Shown piece by piece: positions 48,537 through 57,853 of a stretch of DNA of 64,000 nt (position 1 is the stretch's first letter; each line of letters begins with the position of its first letter). Source of the stretch: an uncultured Kocuria sp. (GTDB lineage Bacteria > Actinomycetota > Actinomycetes > Actinomycetales > Micrococcaceae). The position numbers and the translations under genes were made by a program. The notes under the pieces were generated by a model. That model made no database searches. It was not told where the DNA came from and was given only the letters and a program-made list of their open reading frames with translations. The stretch covers positions 1 to 64,000 of the forward strand of contig NZ_CANMRA010000024.1 in assembly GCF_947500125.1 (NCBI RefSeq). The letters run 5' to 3'.

Positions 48537-50225
48537 ATGACCACCGACACGACCACCGGCACGACCACCGACCACCTGCTCCCCACGGTCTCGACGGCGG
48601 TGGCGGACGTGCTGGCCGAGCGCACCGAGCACCTGTTCGGGCTGATGGGCAACGGCAACGCGCACCTCATCAGCTCGCTGACCTCCCGCGGCTTCGGCTT
48701 CACCTCCGCCCGGCACGAGGCCGCCACCGTCGCCATGGCCGACGCCTACCACCGGGCCACCGGCCGGACCGGGGCCGCGACGACCACCTACGGGGCCGGG
48801 TTCACCAACACCTACACCGCCCTGGCCGAGGCCCGGATGGCCCGCATCCCCCTGGTCCTCGTCGTGGGCGACGCCCCCACCACGGGCGCCCGCGCCTTCG
48901 ACATCGACCAGACCGGAGCGGCCGCCGCCGTGGGGGTCACCACCCTCGTCGCCGGCCCCGACAACGCCGCCGCGATCACCCACCGGGCCTTCGACCTGGC
49001 CGCCCAGACGGTCCAGCCCGTGGTGCTGGCGATCCCCTACGACCACGCCACCGCCGCACTGGTGGACCCGGTGGAGCTGGACCCGCTGCCGGGCAAGCCG
49101 GCCTGGCACGCCCCGGCCGAGGACCTCGACCGCATCGCCGCCCTGCTGCGCGGCGCCGCCCGCCCGCTGATCCTGGCCGGGCGCGGGGTGCTGCTGGCCG
49201 GGGCCGCCACCGCCCTCACCGAGCTCGGGGACCGCCTCGGGGCGCTGTTCATGACCTCGGCGATGGCCACCGGGATCTTCGACTCCCCCTGGGACCTGGG
49301 CATCGCCGGGGGCTTCACCCGCGCCCACCGCCTGGACCTGGCCCGGCAGGCCGACCTCGTGCTGGTCGCCGGGGCCTCGCTGAACGCCTTCCAGCTGCGC
49401 TACGGCACCCTCTTCGGCGAGGGCACCCGGGTGATCCGCATCGACAACGAGCCCGAGGACCGCACGCCCCCGGTCACCGACTACGTTCGCGCGGACCTGG
49501 GCCCGGCCCTGGAGGCCCTCACCGGCCGGATCCCGGCCGCCGACCCGCAGCGCACCTGGCGGGCGGCCGCCCCCGAGGTCGCCACCGAGGACTTCCGCGG
49601 CTCCGCCCCCGTGGAGGACCCGGCCGAGTTCGGCCCCGACGGCCGGCTCAACCCCCGCGCCGTCGTCGCGGCCCTCGAGCACATCCTGCCGGAGGAACGC
49701 TCGGTGGTGATGGACGGGGGCCACTTCATCGGCTGGGCCCCCATGTACCTGAGCGTGCCCGACCCGCAGGCCATGGTCCTGGTCGGCACCGCCTTCCAGT
49801 CCATCGGCCTGGGCTTCGGCTCCGCCGCCGGGGTCTCGGTCGCCCGCCCCGAGCGCACCACCGTGTTCGTCTCCGGTGACGGGGGCGGGCTGATGGGTCT
49901 GGCCGACCTCGAGACCTTCCTGCGCGCCACCCGTCACGGGGTGATCGTGGTGCTCAACGACTCCGCCTACGGCGCCGAGCTGCACCAGTACGCCTCCAAG
50001 GGCCTGGACCCCACCGCGATGCTCATCGACGAGGTCGACTTCGCCGCCCTGGGCCGGGCCATGGGCGCGGCCGGGACCAAGGCCACCACCCTGGCCGACC
50101 TCCAGCACCTGCAGGACTGGCTGGACACCCACGACGAGGGCGTCTTCGTCCTCGACGTGGCCATCTCCCAGCAGGTCGTCGCCGAGTTCATGTCCGCCTC
50201 CCTCACCGCCGGCCGCCGGCTCTGA
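48537..50225 (+). CDS. Thiamine pyrophosphate-dependent enzyme (acetolactate synthase/benzoylformate decarboxylase-like)
   Basis: TSARHEAATVAMADAYHRATGRTGAATTTYGAGFTN; GDGGGLMGLADLETFLRATRHGVIVVLNDSAYG. Confidence 0.9.
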   Translation: MTTDTTTGTTTDHLLPTVSTAVADVLAERTEHLFGLMGNGNAHLISSLTSRGFGFTSARHEAATVAMADAYHRATGRTGAATTTYGAGFTNTYTALAEARMARIPLVLVVGDAPTTGARAFDIDQTGAAAAVGVTTLVAGPDNAAAITHRAFDLAAQTVQPVVLAIPYDHATAALVDPVELDPLPGKPAWHAPAEDLDRIAALLRGAARPLILAGRGVLLAGAATALTELGDRLGALFMTSAMATGIFDSPWDLGIAGGFTRAHRLDLARQADLVLVAGASLNAFQLRYGTLFGEGTRVIRIDNEPEDRTPPVTDYVRADLGPALEALTGRIPAADPQRTWRAAAPEVATEDFRGSAPVEDPAEFGPDGRLNPRAVVAALEHILPEERSVVMDGGHFIGWAPMYLSVPDPQAMVLVGTAFQSIGLGFGSAAGVSVARPERTTVFVSGDGGGLMGLADLETFLRATRHGVIVVLNDSAYGAELHQYASKGLDPTAMLIDEVDFAALGRAMGAAGTKATTLADLQHLQDWLDTHDEGVFVLDVAISQQVVAEFMSASLTAGRRL

Positions 50226-50246
50226 ACCCGGCGGGCTCCGCCCGGT

Positions 50247-51044
50247 TCAGGAGGCGGCCCCGGCCCGCCGCTCCACCTCCCGCACGAAGTCCGCGCACCG
50301 CCGCGGCCACTCGGCCAGCTCTCCGGGACTGCCGGCCACGTACAGGGCGGCCCCGGGGAGGGCCTCGCGCAGCGCCTCGGCCGTGGACAGCGGGTGCGCG
50401 TCGTCACCGGCCCATGCCAGCAGCAGGGTCGGCACGCCGATCCGGGTCAGCTCCTCGAGCGGCGGGAGATCGGTGGCGGCGGCACCGCGCAGCACGGCGG
50501 GCAGCAGCCGGGGGTCGACGCGCGGCGGGTGCGGAGGGCGGTCCGCCACCGCCGGCGGCCGGGTCGCGGCCCGGCCGGCCCGGAGGTAGGCCTCGAGTCC
50601 GCGGCGCTCCACGAGCTCCGCGCTCCCCCGGTACGTCCTCGCCTGGGCGCGGCGGGAGTCCCAGGCCGTCGACGGCACGCACAGCGTGAGCGAGCGGAAC
50701 CGCCCGGGCCGGGCCAGGGCGGCGTGCAGCAGCGTGGCCGCGCCCATGGACGGGCCGATGCCGTGCACCGGTTCGCCGGGGGCCACGGCGTCCAGCAGGT
50801 GCAGCAGGTCCTCGGCCAGTCGCGGCCAGGCCCAGTCCCCGGGCGCCGGCTCCGCCGAGGAGCGGCCGTGCCCGCGGGCGTCGTAGCGCACCGTCCGGTG
50901 CCCGGTCAGCCCGGACGCCAGGTCCAGGCCGCCGGCGGTGTTGGCGTCCCGGTCGGAGAGCAGCCCGTGCAGCTGGACGACCGGCGGGCCCGAGCCGGTC
51001 ACGTCGTAGGACAGTCGGCAGCGGGGCAGGTCGAGCGTCGGCAT
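50247..51044 (-). CDS. Alpha/beta hydrolase
   Basis: VVQLHGLLSD, YDARGHGRS, GIGPSMGAATLLHAAL. Confidence 0.88.
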   Translation of the reverse strand: MPTLDLPRCRLSYDVTGSGPPVVQLHGLLSDRDANTAGGLDLASGLTGHRTVRYDARGHGRSSAEPAPGDWAWPRLAEDLLHLLDAVAPGEPVHGIGPSMGAATLLHAALARPGRFRSLTLCVPSTAWDSRRAQARTYRGSAELVERRGLEAYLRAGRAATRPPAVADRPPHPPRVDPRLLPAVLRGAAATDLPPLEELTRIGVPTLLLAWAGDDAHPLSTAEALREALPGAALYVAGSPGELAEWPRRCADFVREVERRAGAAS

Positions 51045-51133
51045 GCCGCCACGGTACGCGTAGATTGTGACCACCGGTGGACCGGGCGCGTCCTCGGCGG
51101 CCGGACCGCTCCCCGCCCGACCAGGAGATGCGC

Positions 51134-52432
51134 ATGCGGCTGACCAGCATCACGCACGCCCGGCTGCCCGAGGGCCGCCTGTCCAGCTGCACGGTCCCCG
51201 CCACGGGCACCGGCCGTCCGCTGCCGGTGTCCTTCGACCAGGGCATGCACGTCGGCGCCGGCGCCCGCCCGGGGTCCTGGATGGCGGTGGCCGTGGAGCT
51301 CTCCGCGCCGGTGACCGGCGCGGAGCTCGGAGCGGCCTGGGCCGGGGTCGTGGAACGGCACCACACGCTGCGCACCGTGTTCTCCGCCGGCGAGGACGGC
51401 CGCGTCCGGCTGCACGAGATCGCCGACCCCGTGCAGCCGGTGTGGACCCGTCACGAGGTCGGCGCCGAGGGCACCCGGGCGGCTCTGCAGACCGTGGCCG
51501 ACGACGCCTGCTCCCCGCTGGCCCGGCCCTCGCACCGGCTGTGCCTGATCGAGCCCGCGGACGGGCCCGTCGTCGTCGTGCTCGCGGCCGACCACGCCCA
51601 CGTGGACGCCTGGTCCCTGCCCCTGCTCGCCCGGGACCTGCTCGACGGGCTGGACGACCTCCGCGCCGGCCGCCCGGTCGGTGCGGACCGGGCGCCCGCG
51701 GCGTCCTTCGCCGAGCACACGCGGGAGCTCGCGGCGCGCCCCGCGGCCCCGCCGCACGTCGCGCGACGCTGGGCGCGGATCCTCGCGGACGGCGGCGGCG
51801 CGATGCCCGTCTTCCCCCTCCCCCTGGGCGACCTCGGCGACCCGGGGCCCGAGACGGTGACCACGCGCGACGTCCTCGACGCCGACGGCCTCGCCCGCCT
51901 GGAGGCCCGGGCCGACGCGCTCCGCGTCCGGCTGCTGGTCCTGGTGGTCTCGGTGCTGACCCGTGCGACCGCCGAGCTGGCCGCCCGGCCCCTGCGCGCG
52001 GTGCTGCCCGTGCACAGCCGCACCGAGCCGCGCTGGCGCGACGCCGTGGGCTGGTTCATCACCAACTCGGTGCTCGAGTGCTCGGACCCCGATCCCCGGG
52101 TCTGCCGGGCCGCCGTGCGCGAGACCCTGGAGCTCGGCTCGCACGCCCTGGAACCGATCCTGCGTCCCCACGGGGGCATGCCCGTCCCGCCGGGCATGTT
52201 CATGCTCTCCTACCTCGACTACCGGCGGCTGCCCGCCACGCTGGCGCCCGAGCTGCGGGCGCAGCACATCTCCGCCTCGGCGCCGACGACCGGGGTGCAG
52301 GTGTGGTTCGTGGTGGGCGAGGGCGGTCTGCACCTGCGCGCCCGCTGTCCGGGCACCGAGGAAGCCCGCCGGTCGGTGCGGGCGTGGCTGGACGCCGTCG
52401 CCGCGGGGCTGCGCGCCGCGGCGCGCCCGTAG
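51134..52432 (+). CDS. Stand-alone condensation-domain/acyltransferase-like protein
   Basis: VVERHHTLRTVF; LAADHAHVDAWSLPLLARDLL retains HxxxD; GWFITNSVLECSDPDP. Confidence 0.8.
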   Translation: MRLTSITHARLPEGRLSSCTVPATGTGRPLPVSFDQGMHVGAGARPGSWMAVAVELSAPVTGAELGAAWAGVVERHHTLRTVFSAGEDGRVRLHEIADPVQPVWTRHEVGAEGTRAALQTVADDACSPLARPSHRLCLIEPADGPVVVVLAADHAHVDAWSLPLLARDLLDGLDDLRAGRPVGADRAPAASFAEHTRELAARPAAPPHVARRWARILADGGGAMPVFPLPLGDLGDPGPETVTTRDVLDADGLARLEARADALRVRLLVLVVSVLTRATAELAARPLRAVLPVHSRTEPRWRDAVGWFITNSVLECSDPDPRVCRAAVRETLELGSHALEPILRPHGGMPVPPGMFMLSYLDYRRLPATLAPELRAQHISASAPTTGVQVWFVVGEGGLHLRARCPGTEEARRSVRAWLDAVAAGLRAAARP

Positions 52433-52556
52433 CCGCGGCGCGGACCGCGGTCCCTGCGGCCCAGGCCGCAGACGGGGGCTCCGCCCGTGTCCCCGGGCGG
52501 CCCGCCTCCGGCCCGGGCCCGCGGCTATCCTGGTGGCAGCGGGCAGAAGGGGTCAG

Positions 52557-52829
52557 ATGGACGATCGGACGGTCGCCAGGACGCAGGCCAGGATGATCCG
52601 CACCGCGCTGACGAGCTCCGGGCTGGGAGCCCGCGACCTGTGGCTGCGGTACGTCCACCTGGGCGGCGAGGTCGGGGAGCTGGAGCTCGACGCCTACCTG
52701 CACCACGCCCTGTACCTGCCGCCCCGGCACCGGGACGGCCTCGCGCGGGCCGCCAACCAGCTGGCGCCCGGCCACCGCGTGCCGTGCAGCCGTGACCTGC
52801 GCCCGGAGGAGTACCCGCCCGAGGTCTGA
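52557..52829 (+). CDS. Small hypothetical protein (90 aa), paralogue of 39962-40255
   Basis: DLWLRYVHLGGEVGELELDAYLHHALYLPPRHRDGLARAANQL. Confidence 0.75.
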   Translation: MDDRTVARTQARMIRTALTSSGLGARDLWLRYVHLGGEVGELELDAYLHHALYLPPRHRDGLARAANQLAPGHRVPCSRDLRPEEYPPEV

Positions 52830-52858
52830 CCGCCCGGACGGGACCCGGCAGGCAGGCC

Positions 52859-53239
52859 CTACCCGGCCCGCTCGGGCAGCGGAGCGGACGGCTCGTGCAC
52901 CTTCTGCCACGGCCACCGCCCCGTGATCTCGAGCTCGAGGGACCAGCTGAGGAACGTGCGCACGAGCACGATGAGCGCCAGCACCCCCACCGACTCGAAC
53001 GTGGGGGTGATGGCCACGGTCTTGATGATGTCCGCGGCCACGAGCAGCTCCAGGCCCAGCAGGATCGAGCGGCCGAGCCGCTGCCGGTAGCTCTCGTAGG
53101 TGTCGCGGTCCCCGCCCCGGCGGCCCAGCAGCTCCCTGAGGGCCAGGAGGCTCGCCACCACCGTCCCGATGACGATGGCGACGACGCCGGCGACGTCGAC
53201 GGCCTCCCCGACGAGCTCCATGGACTCCTGGAACGACAT
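52859..53239 (-). CDS. DUF1622 family membrane protein
   Basis: VGEAVDVAGVVAIVIGTVVASLLALRELLG... LGRSILLGLELLVAADIIKTV. Confidence 0.88.
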   Translation of the reverse strand: MSFQESMELVGEAVDVAGVVAIVIGTVVASLLALRELLGRRGGDRDTYESYRQRLGRSILLGLELLVAADIIKTVAITPTFESVGVLALIVLVRTFLSWSLELEITGRWPWQKVHEPSAPLPERAG

Positions 53240-53459
53240 CCTGCACCTCCGGTGACCCCGGCGGACGCGCCGGCTCGTGTCTGCGATGAGGACGCCAGGA
53301 TCTCACGGGCCCGCGGTCCGGCGACGGCTTCCTGGGAGACGGCGTCCGGCCCGGAGCCCCCGGCTCCTGCTCCTGCTCCTGCTCCTGGGAGCACACCACG
53401 GGCCATTGCGGCGGCGCGCTCTGTTGACCCCGCGGGCGCCCGCGTGGGAAGGTTTGATG

Positions 53460-53473
53460 AACGATCGGTCAGT
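53460..53473. promoter_or_regulatory. TetR-type operator, one strong half site (GAACGATCGGTCAG region)
   Basis: ATGAACGATCGGTCAGT upstream of thiolase operon; same core as 57854. Confidence 0.6.
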
Positions 53474-53531
53474 AAATTCGGGCGACGATGCCCGGACGCA
53501 GGCCGCTCCCCGTCGCGACAGGAGCCCACCC

Positions 53532-54740
53532 ATGCCCTCAACCCCTCAGGCCCTCCTCGTCGGCGGGGCCCGCACCCCGGTGGGCCGCTACGGCGGCGCG
53601 CTGGCGAGCGTGCGCCCCGACGACCTCGCCGCCCTCGTGGTCAAGCACGCGGTGACCGACGCCGGGATCGACCCCCACGACGTCGACGAGGTGATCCTCG
53701 GCAACGCCAACGGCGCCGGCGAGGAGAACCGCAACGTCGCCCGCATGGCCTGGCTGCTCGCCGGCTTCCCCGACACCGTCCCCGGCATCACCGTCAACCG
53801 GCTGTGCGCCTCCGGGCTCTCGGCCATCATCATGGCCTCGCACATGATCAAGGCCGGGGCCGCGGACATCGTCGTCGCCGGCGGAGTGGAGTCCATGTCC
53901 CGCGCCCCCTGGGTGATGGAAAAGCCGGCCAAGGCGTACGCGAAGCCCGGGGACGTCTTCGACACCTCCATCGGCTGGCGCTTCACCAACCCCGAGTTCA
54001 AGAAGCACGACAAGATGACCTACTCGATGCCGGAGACGGCCGAGGAGGTCGCGATCGTCGACAGCATCTCGCGCGAGGACGCCGACGCCTTCGCCGTGGC
54101 CTCCCACGAGAAGGCGATCGCCGCGATCGACGCCGGGCGCTTCGCCCCCGAGATCGTCCCCGTGACCATCACGGGCCGCAAGGGTGCGACGACCGTCGTG
54201 GACACCGACGAGGGCCCCCGCCCGGGCACCACGATGGACGCCCTCGCCAAGCTGCGCCCCGTGGTCGACCACGGCACGGTCGTCACCGCCGGCAACGCCT
54301 CCTCCCTCAACGACGGCGCCTCGGCGATCCTCGTGGTCTCCGAGCGCGCCGCCGAGAAGTACGGACTGACCCCCCGGGCCCGGATCGTCGACGGCGCCTC
54401 CGCCGGCGTGCCCCCGGAGATCATGGGCATCGGTCCCGTCCCCGCCACCCAGAAGGTGCTCGGGCGCACCGGGTGGGGCGTCGGCGACCTCGGGGCGGTC
54501 GAGCTCAACGAGGCGTTCGCCAGCCAGTCGCTCGCCTGCATCCGCCGCCTCGGCCTCGACGCGGGCACCGTGAACAACGACGGCGGGGCCATCGCGCTCG
54601 GCCACCCGCTGGGCTCCTCTGGCTCCCGCCTGGTCGTGACGCTGCTGGGCCGGATGGAGCGCGAGAGCGCCGACCGCGGCCTCGCCACCATGTGCGTGGG
54701 CGTGGGCCAGGGCACCGCGATGCTCGTGGAGAAGCTCTGA
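53532..54740 (+). CDS. Acetyl-CoA/3-oxoadipyl-CoA thiolase
   Basis: LLVGGARTPVGRYGGAL, VNRLCASGLSAIIMAS, GGAIALGHPLGSSGSRL. Confidence 0.95.
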   Translation: MPSTPQALLVGGARTPVGRYGGALASVRPDDLAALVVKHAVTDAGIDPHDVDEVILGNANGAGEENRNVARMAWLLAGFPDTVPGITVNRLCASGLSAIIMASHMIKAGAADIVVAGGVESMSRAPWVMEKPAKAYAKPGDVFDTSIGWRFTNPEFKKHDKMTYSMPETAEEVAIVDSISREDADAFAVASHEKAIAAIDAGRFAPEIVPVTITGRKGATTVVDTDEGPRPGTTMDALAKLRPVVDHGTVVTAGNASSLNDGASAILVVSERAAEKYGLTPRARIVDGASAGVPPEIMGIGPVPATQKVLGRTGWGVGDLGAVELNEAFASQSLACIRRLGLDAGTVNNDGGAIALGHPLGSSGSRLVVTLLGRMERESADRGLATMCVGVGQGTAMLVEKL

Positions 54741-55525
54741 TGGTGGGCCCCAGCGAGATCCTGGGCGGGGAGTTCGCTGCGCTGCGGCTCGAGGAGCGAG
54801 AGGACCGCCTGCACGTGGTCCTGGACCGCCCCGCCGTGCGCAACGCCATCGACGCGACCATGGTCGAGGAGCTGCACACCGTGTGCGGCTACCTGGAGCA
54901 CCACCCCAAGGTCCTGATCGTCTCCGGCACCGAGGTGAACGGCAAGGGAGTCTTCGCCTCCGGCGCCGACATCGCGCAGCTGCGCGAGCGCCGCCGTGAC
55001 GACGCCCTGGCCGGGATCAACTCCCAGATCTTCGATCGGATCCACAAGCTGCCCATGCCCGTGATCGCCGCGATCGACGGCTACGCCCTGGGCGGCGGCG
55101 CGGAGCTGGCCTACGCGGCCGACTTCCGCATCGCCACCCCGCACCTGAGGATCGGCCAGCCGGAGACGAACCTGGGGATCATCGCCGCCGCCGGCGGGCT
55201 GTGGCGGCTCAAGGAGCTGGTCGGCGAGGCGGTCGCCCTGGACATCCTGCTCGCCGGCCGGATCCTCGACGCGGACGAGGCCCTGGCCCTGCATCTCGTC
55301 ACCGAGCTGCACGAGCCCGCGGAGCTCGTCGGCGCCGCGCACGCGCTCGCCGACCGGATCGGCGCCCAGGACCCCCTGGCCGTGCGGATCTCCAAGCGGG
55401 TCTTCGCCGCCCCGCCGTCCGCCCACCCGCACATTGACGAGCTGGCCCAGGCCGTGCTCTTCGAGTCGCAGGCGAAGTTCGACCGCATGCAGGCCTTCCT
55501 GGACCGCAAGAAGAACAAGAAGTAG
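54740..55525 (+). CDS. paaF: Enoyl-CoA hydratase (PaaF-like)
   Basis: VVLDRPAVRNAIDATMVEEL, AAIDGYALGGGAELAYAADFRIAT; ATG overlaps thiolase stop. Confidence 0.87.
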   Translation: MVGPSEILGGEFAALRLEEREDRLHVVLDRPAVRNAIDATMVEELHTVCGYLEHHPKVLIVSGTEVNGKGVFASGADIAQLRERRRDDALAGINSQIFDRIHKLPMPVIAAIDGYALGGGAELAYAADFRIATPHLRIGQPETNLGIIAAAGGLWRLKELVGEAVALDILLAGRILDADEALALHLVTELHEPAELVGAAHALADRIGAQDPLAVRISKRVFAAPPSAHPHIDELAQAVLFESQAKFDRMQAFLDRKKNKK

Positions 55526-55538
55526 GAGCACCCCGACC

Positions 55539-56408
55539 ATGACCGAGAAGCACGCACTGGCCGTTCCCGCCGTCGTCGGCGTCCTGGGCGGAGGCCGCAT
55601 GGGCGCGGGCATCGCCCACGCCTTCCTGCTCGCCGGGGCGACGGTGACCGTGGTGGAGCGCGACGGGCAGGCCGCCGAGGCCGCCCGGGAGCGGATCGAG
55701 CGGGACCTGGCCAAGTCGCTGGAGCGCGGGAGCGTGGACGGCAACCTGGACGAGTGGGCGGAGAAGCTGACCGTCTCCCTCGACCACGCCGACTTCGCCG
55801 GCTGCGAGCTCGTCGTCGAGGCCGTCCCCGAGATGTGGGACCTGAAGGTCTCCGCCCTCCAGGAGGTCGAGCGCCACCTGGCCGGGACCGCGTGGCTGGC
55901 CACCAACACGTCGTCGCTGTCCGTGGACGGGCTGGCCGAGCAGCTGGCCCGCCCCGAGCGGTTCTGCGGGCTGCACTTCTTCAACCCGGTGCCGGCCTCG
56001 AAGCTCGTGGAGGTCGTGAACTCGAAGCACACCGGCGAGGAGCTCAAGCGGCTCTCCGTGCAGTGGGTCGAGGGCCTCGGCAAGACCGCGGTGGTCGTCA
56101 ACGACGCCCCCGGCTTCGCCTCCTCACGGCTGGGCGTGGCGATCGCGCTCGAGGCCATCCGGATGGTCGAGGAGGGCGTGGCCTCGCCCGCGGACATCGA
56201 CAACGCCATGGTGCTGGGCTACAAGTTCCCGGTCGGTCCCCTGGCGCTGACGGACATCGTGGGCCTGGACGTGCGCCTGGGCATCGCCGAGTACCTCGCC
56301 TCGGAGCTCGGGCCGCGTTTCGAGCCCCCGCAGCTGATGCGCGACATGGTGGCCCGGGGCGAGCTGGGCCGCAAGACCGGCCGGGGCTTCTTCACCTACG
56401 ACCAGTAG
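55539..56408 (+). CDS. paaH: 3-hydroxyacyl-CoA dehydrogenase (PaaH-like)
   Basis: VVGVLGGGRMGAGIAHAFLLAGATVTVVERD; FCGLHFFNPVPASKLVEVV. Confidence 0.92.
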   Translation: MTEKHALAVPAVVGVLGGGRMGAGIAHAFLLAGATVTVVERDGQAAEAARERIERDLAKSLERGSVDGNLDEWAEKLTVSLDHADFAGCELVVEAVPEMWDLKVSALQEVERHLAGTAWLATNTSSLSVDGLAEQLARPERFCGLHFFNPVPASKLVEVVNSKHTGEELKRLSVQWVEGLGKTAVVVNDAPGFASSRLGVAIALEAIRMVEEGVASPADIDNAMVLGYKFPVGPLALTDIVGLDVRLGIAEYLASELGPRFEPPQLMRDMVARGELGRKTGRGFFTYDQ

Positions 56409-56424
56409 CACCCGCCGTCCTGCC

Positions 56425-56496
56425 GCCGAACTCACCGGTTCGGCCCGAGACCGTCCGGGACATGCCGGCGTCTCGGGCCGAACCGGTGAGTTCGCG
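56425..56496. repeat. 72-bp intergenic hairpin, copy 3
   Basis: GCCGAACTCACCGGTTCGGCCCGAGA - 20 nt - TCTCGGGCCGAACCGGTGAGTTCGCG; 24 of 26 bp paired. Confidence 0.95.
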
Positions 56497-56541
56497 TGCG
56501 GAGGAGGGGGCGCCGTCGGAGGCGGGTCCTATCGTGGGGGC

Positions 56542-57252
56542 ATGCACACACAGCCCGGCGCCCCCGCCACCTGGGACGGCGCGCTCAACGCCCGGCGCCT
56601 GGCGGGCGACGTGTGGCGGATGGGCCGCTCCGAGCGGCTGAGCCCGGCGGGCTGGCGCGCCGCCGCGGCGGACGGCGTGCGCACGGTCGTGGACCTGCGC
56701 AACGCCGACGAGCGGCGCCGCCGGCCCACGGACCCCGTGGACGAACCGGCCGCCCGCGCCGGCATCACGGTGCTGCACCGCCCCACCGAGGACCCCGCCC
56801 ACCCGCAGTTCCCGCTGGTGGGCACGCCCTACCTCAACCACCCGCGCGGCTACCGCGACTACCTGCGGCTGTTCCCGGGACTCCTCGTCGAGGCCGTGCG
56901 GACGGTGGCGAGCGCCGAGGGCGCGGTGGTGGTGCACTGCTCGGCCGGCCGCGACCGCACCGGGGTGCTCGCCCTGCTGCTCCTGGGCGTGGCCGGGGCG
57001 CCCCCGGAGCGCCTCCTCGCGGAGGACGAGGCCGCCGCGCGCGGGATCAACGAGTGGCACCGCGTCGCACCCGTTCCCCACCCCGTGGAGCGCCATCACC
57101 CGGAGCACGAGCTCACCGCGCTGCTGGCGGAGCGCCGGGCGGCCCTCGCGGAGCTGCTGACCGGGTTCGACGCCTCGCGCTGGCTCGTGGAGGCCGGGCT
57201 GGCCCCCGAGGAGCTGGCGGCCCTGCGCCGGCGGCTCGGCCGCGCGTCCTGA
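56542..57252 (+). CDS. Tyrosine/serine protein phosphatase family protein
   Basis: VVVHCSAGRDRTGVLALLLL (CX5R signature). Confidence 0.92.
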   Translation: MHTQPGAPATWDGALNARRLAGDVWRMGRSERLSPAGWRAAAADGVRTVVDLRNADERRRRPTDPVDEPAARAGITVLHRPTEDPAHPQFPLVGTPYLNHPRGYRDYLRLFPGLLVEAVRTVASAEGAVVVHCSAGRDRTGVLALLLLGVAGAPPERLLAEDEAAARGINEWHRVAPVPHPVERHHPEHELTALLAERRAALAELLTGFDASRWLVEAGLAPEELAALRRRLGRAS

Positions 57253-57272
57253 TCCGCTCCTGATCAGGTTCC

Positions 57273-57344
57273 CCGCCGGGTTCCCGGCCTACTTCTCCGC
57301 CCGGTTCCCGGCCTGCAGCTCCGCCGGGTTCCCGGCCTGCTGCG
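57273..57344. repeat. 3 x 24-bp tandem repeat over the 3' end of the PaaI-like thioesterase gene
   Basis: CCGCCGGGTTCCCGGCCTACTTCT / CCGCCCGGTTCCCGGCCTGCAGCT / CCGCCGGGTTCCCGGCCTGCTGCG. Confidence 0.9.
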
Positions 57345-57750
57345 GCCTGTCCTTGAGGAAGTTCGTGATCCGCACGGTGCACAGCCGCGTGCCGTCCTCG
57401 TGCTCGATGACCACCTCGTGGCACGTGAGGGACCGGCCGAGCTGCAGGGCGGTGGCCGTGGCCGTCACGGTGCCCGTGCGGGAGGACCGGTGGTGGGTGG
57501 CGTTGACGTCCACGCCCACGGCGACCTTGCCCATGGTGGACGCGTGGATCACCGCCGCCCAGGAGCCCACGGCCTCCCCGAGAGCGACCATGGCCCCGCC
57601 GTGGAGCAGGCCCAGCGACTGACGGTTGCCCTCGACAGGCATGGAGGCGACCACGCGCTCGGCCGACTCCTCGAGGACGGTGACGCCCATCTTCTCGTCC
57701 AGCTCGCCAAGGACGATGCGCCAGGGCTCATGGGTCTCGGTCGTGGTCAT
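57289..57750 (-). CDS. paaI: PaaI-like hotdog thioesterase
   Basis: NRQSLGLLHGGAMVALGEAVGSWAAV; VGVDVNATHHRSSRTGTVTA. Confidence 0.9.
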   Translation of the reverse strand: MTTTETHEPWRIVLGELDEKMGVTVLEESAERVVASMPVEGNRQSLGLLHGGAMVALGEAVGSWAAVIHASTMGKVAVGVDVNATHHRSSRTGTVTATATALQLGRSLTCHEVVIEHEDGTRLCTVRITNFLKDRPQQAGNPAELQAGNRAEK

Positions 57751-57853
57751 GGTGCTCCTCCGGGGCTCGGGGACGTGGGGGCTCGGGGACGTGGCGCGGG
57801 AGCACCGCGGGGCGGTGGTCCCGGAGTGTGACGTAGGTTATCGTGGTCATAAT

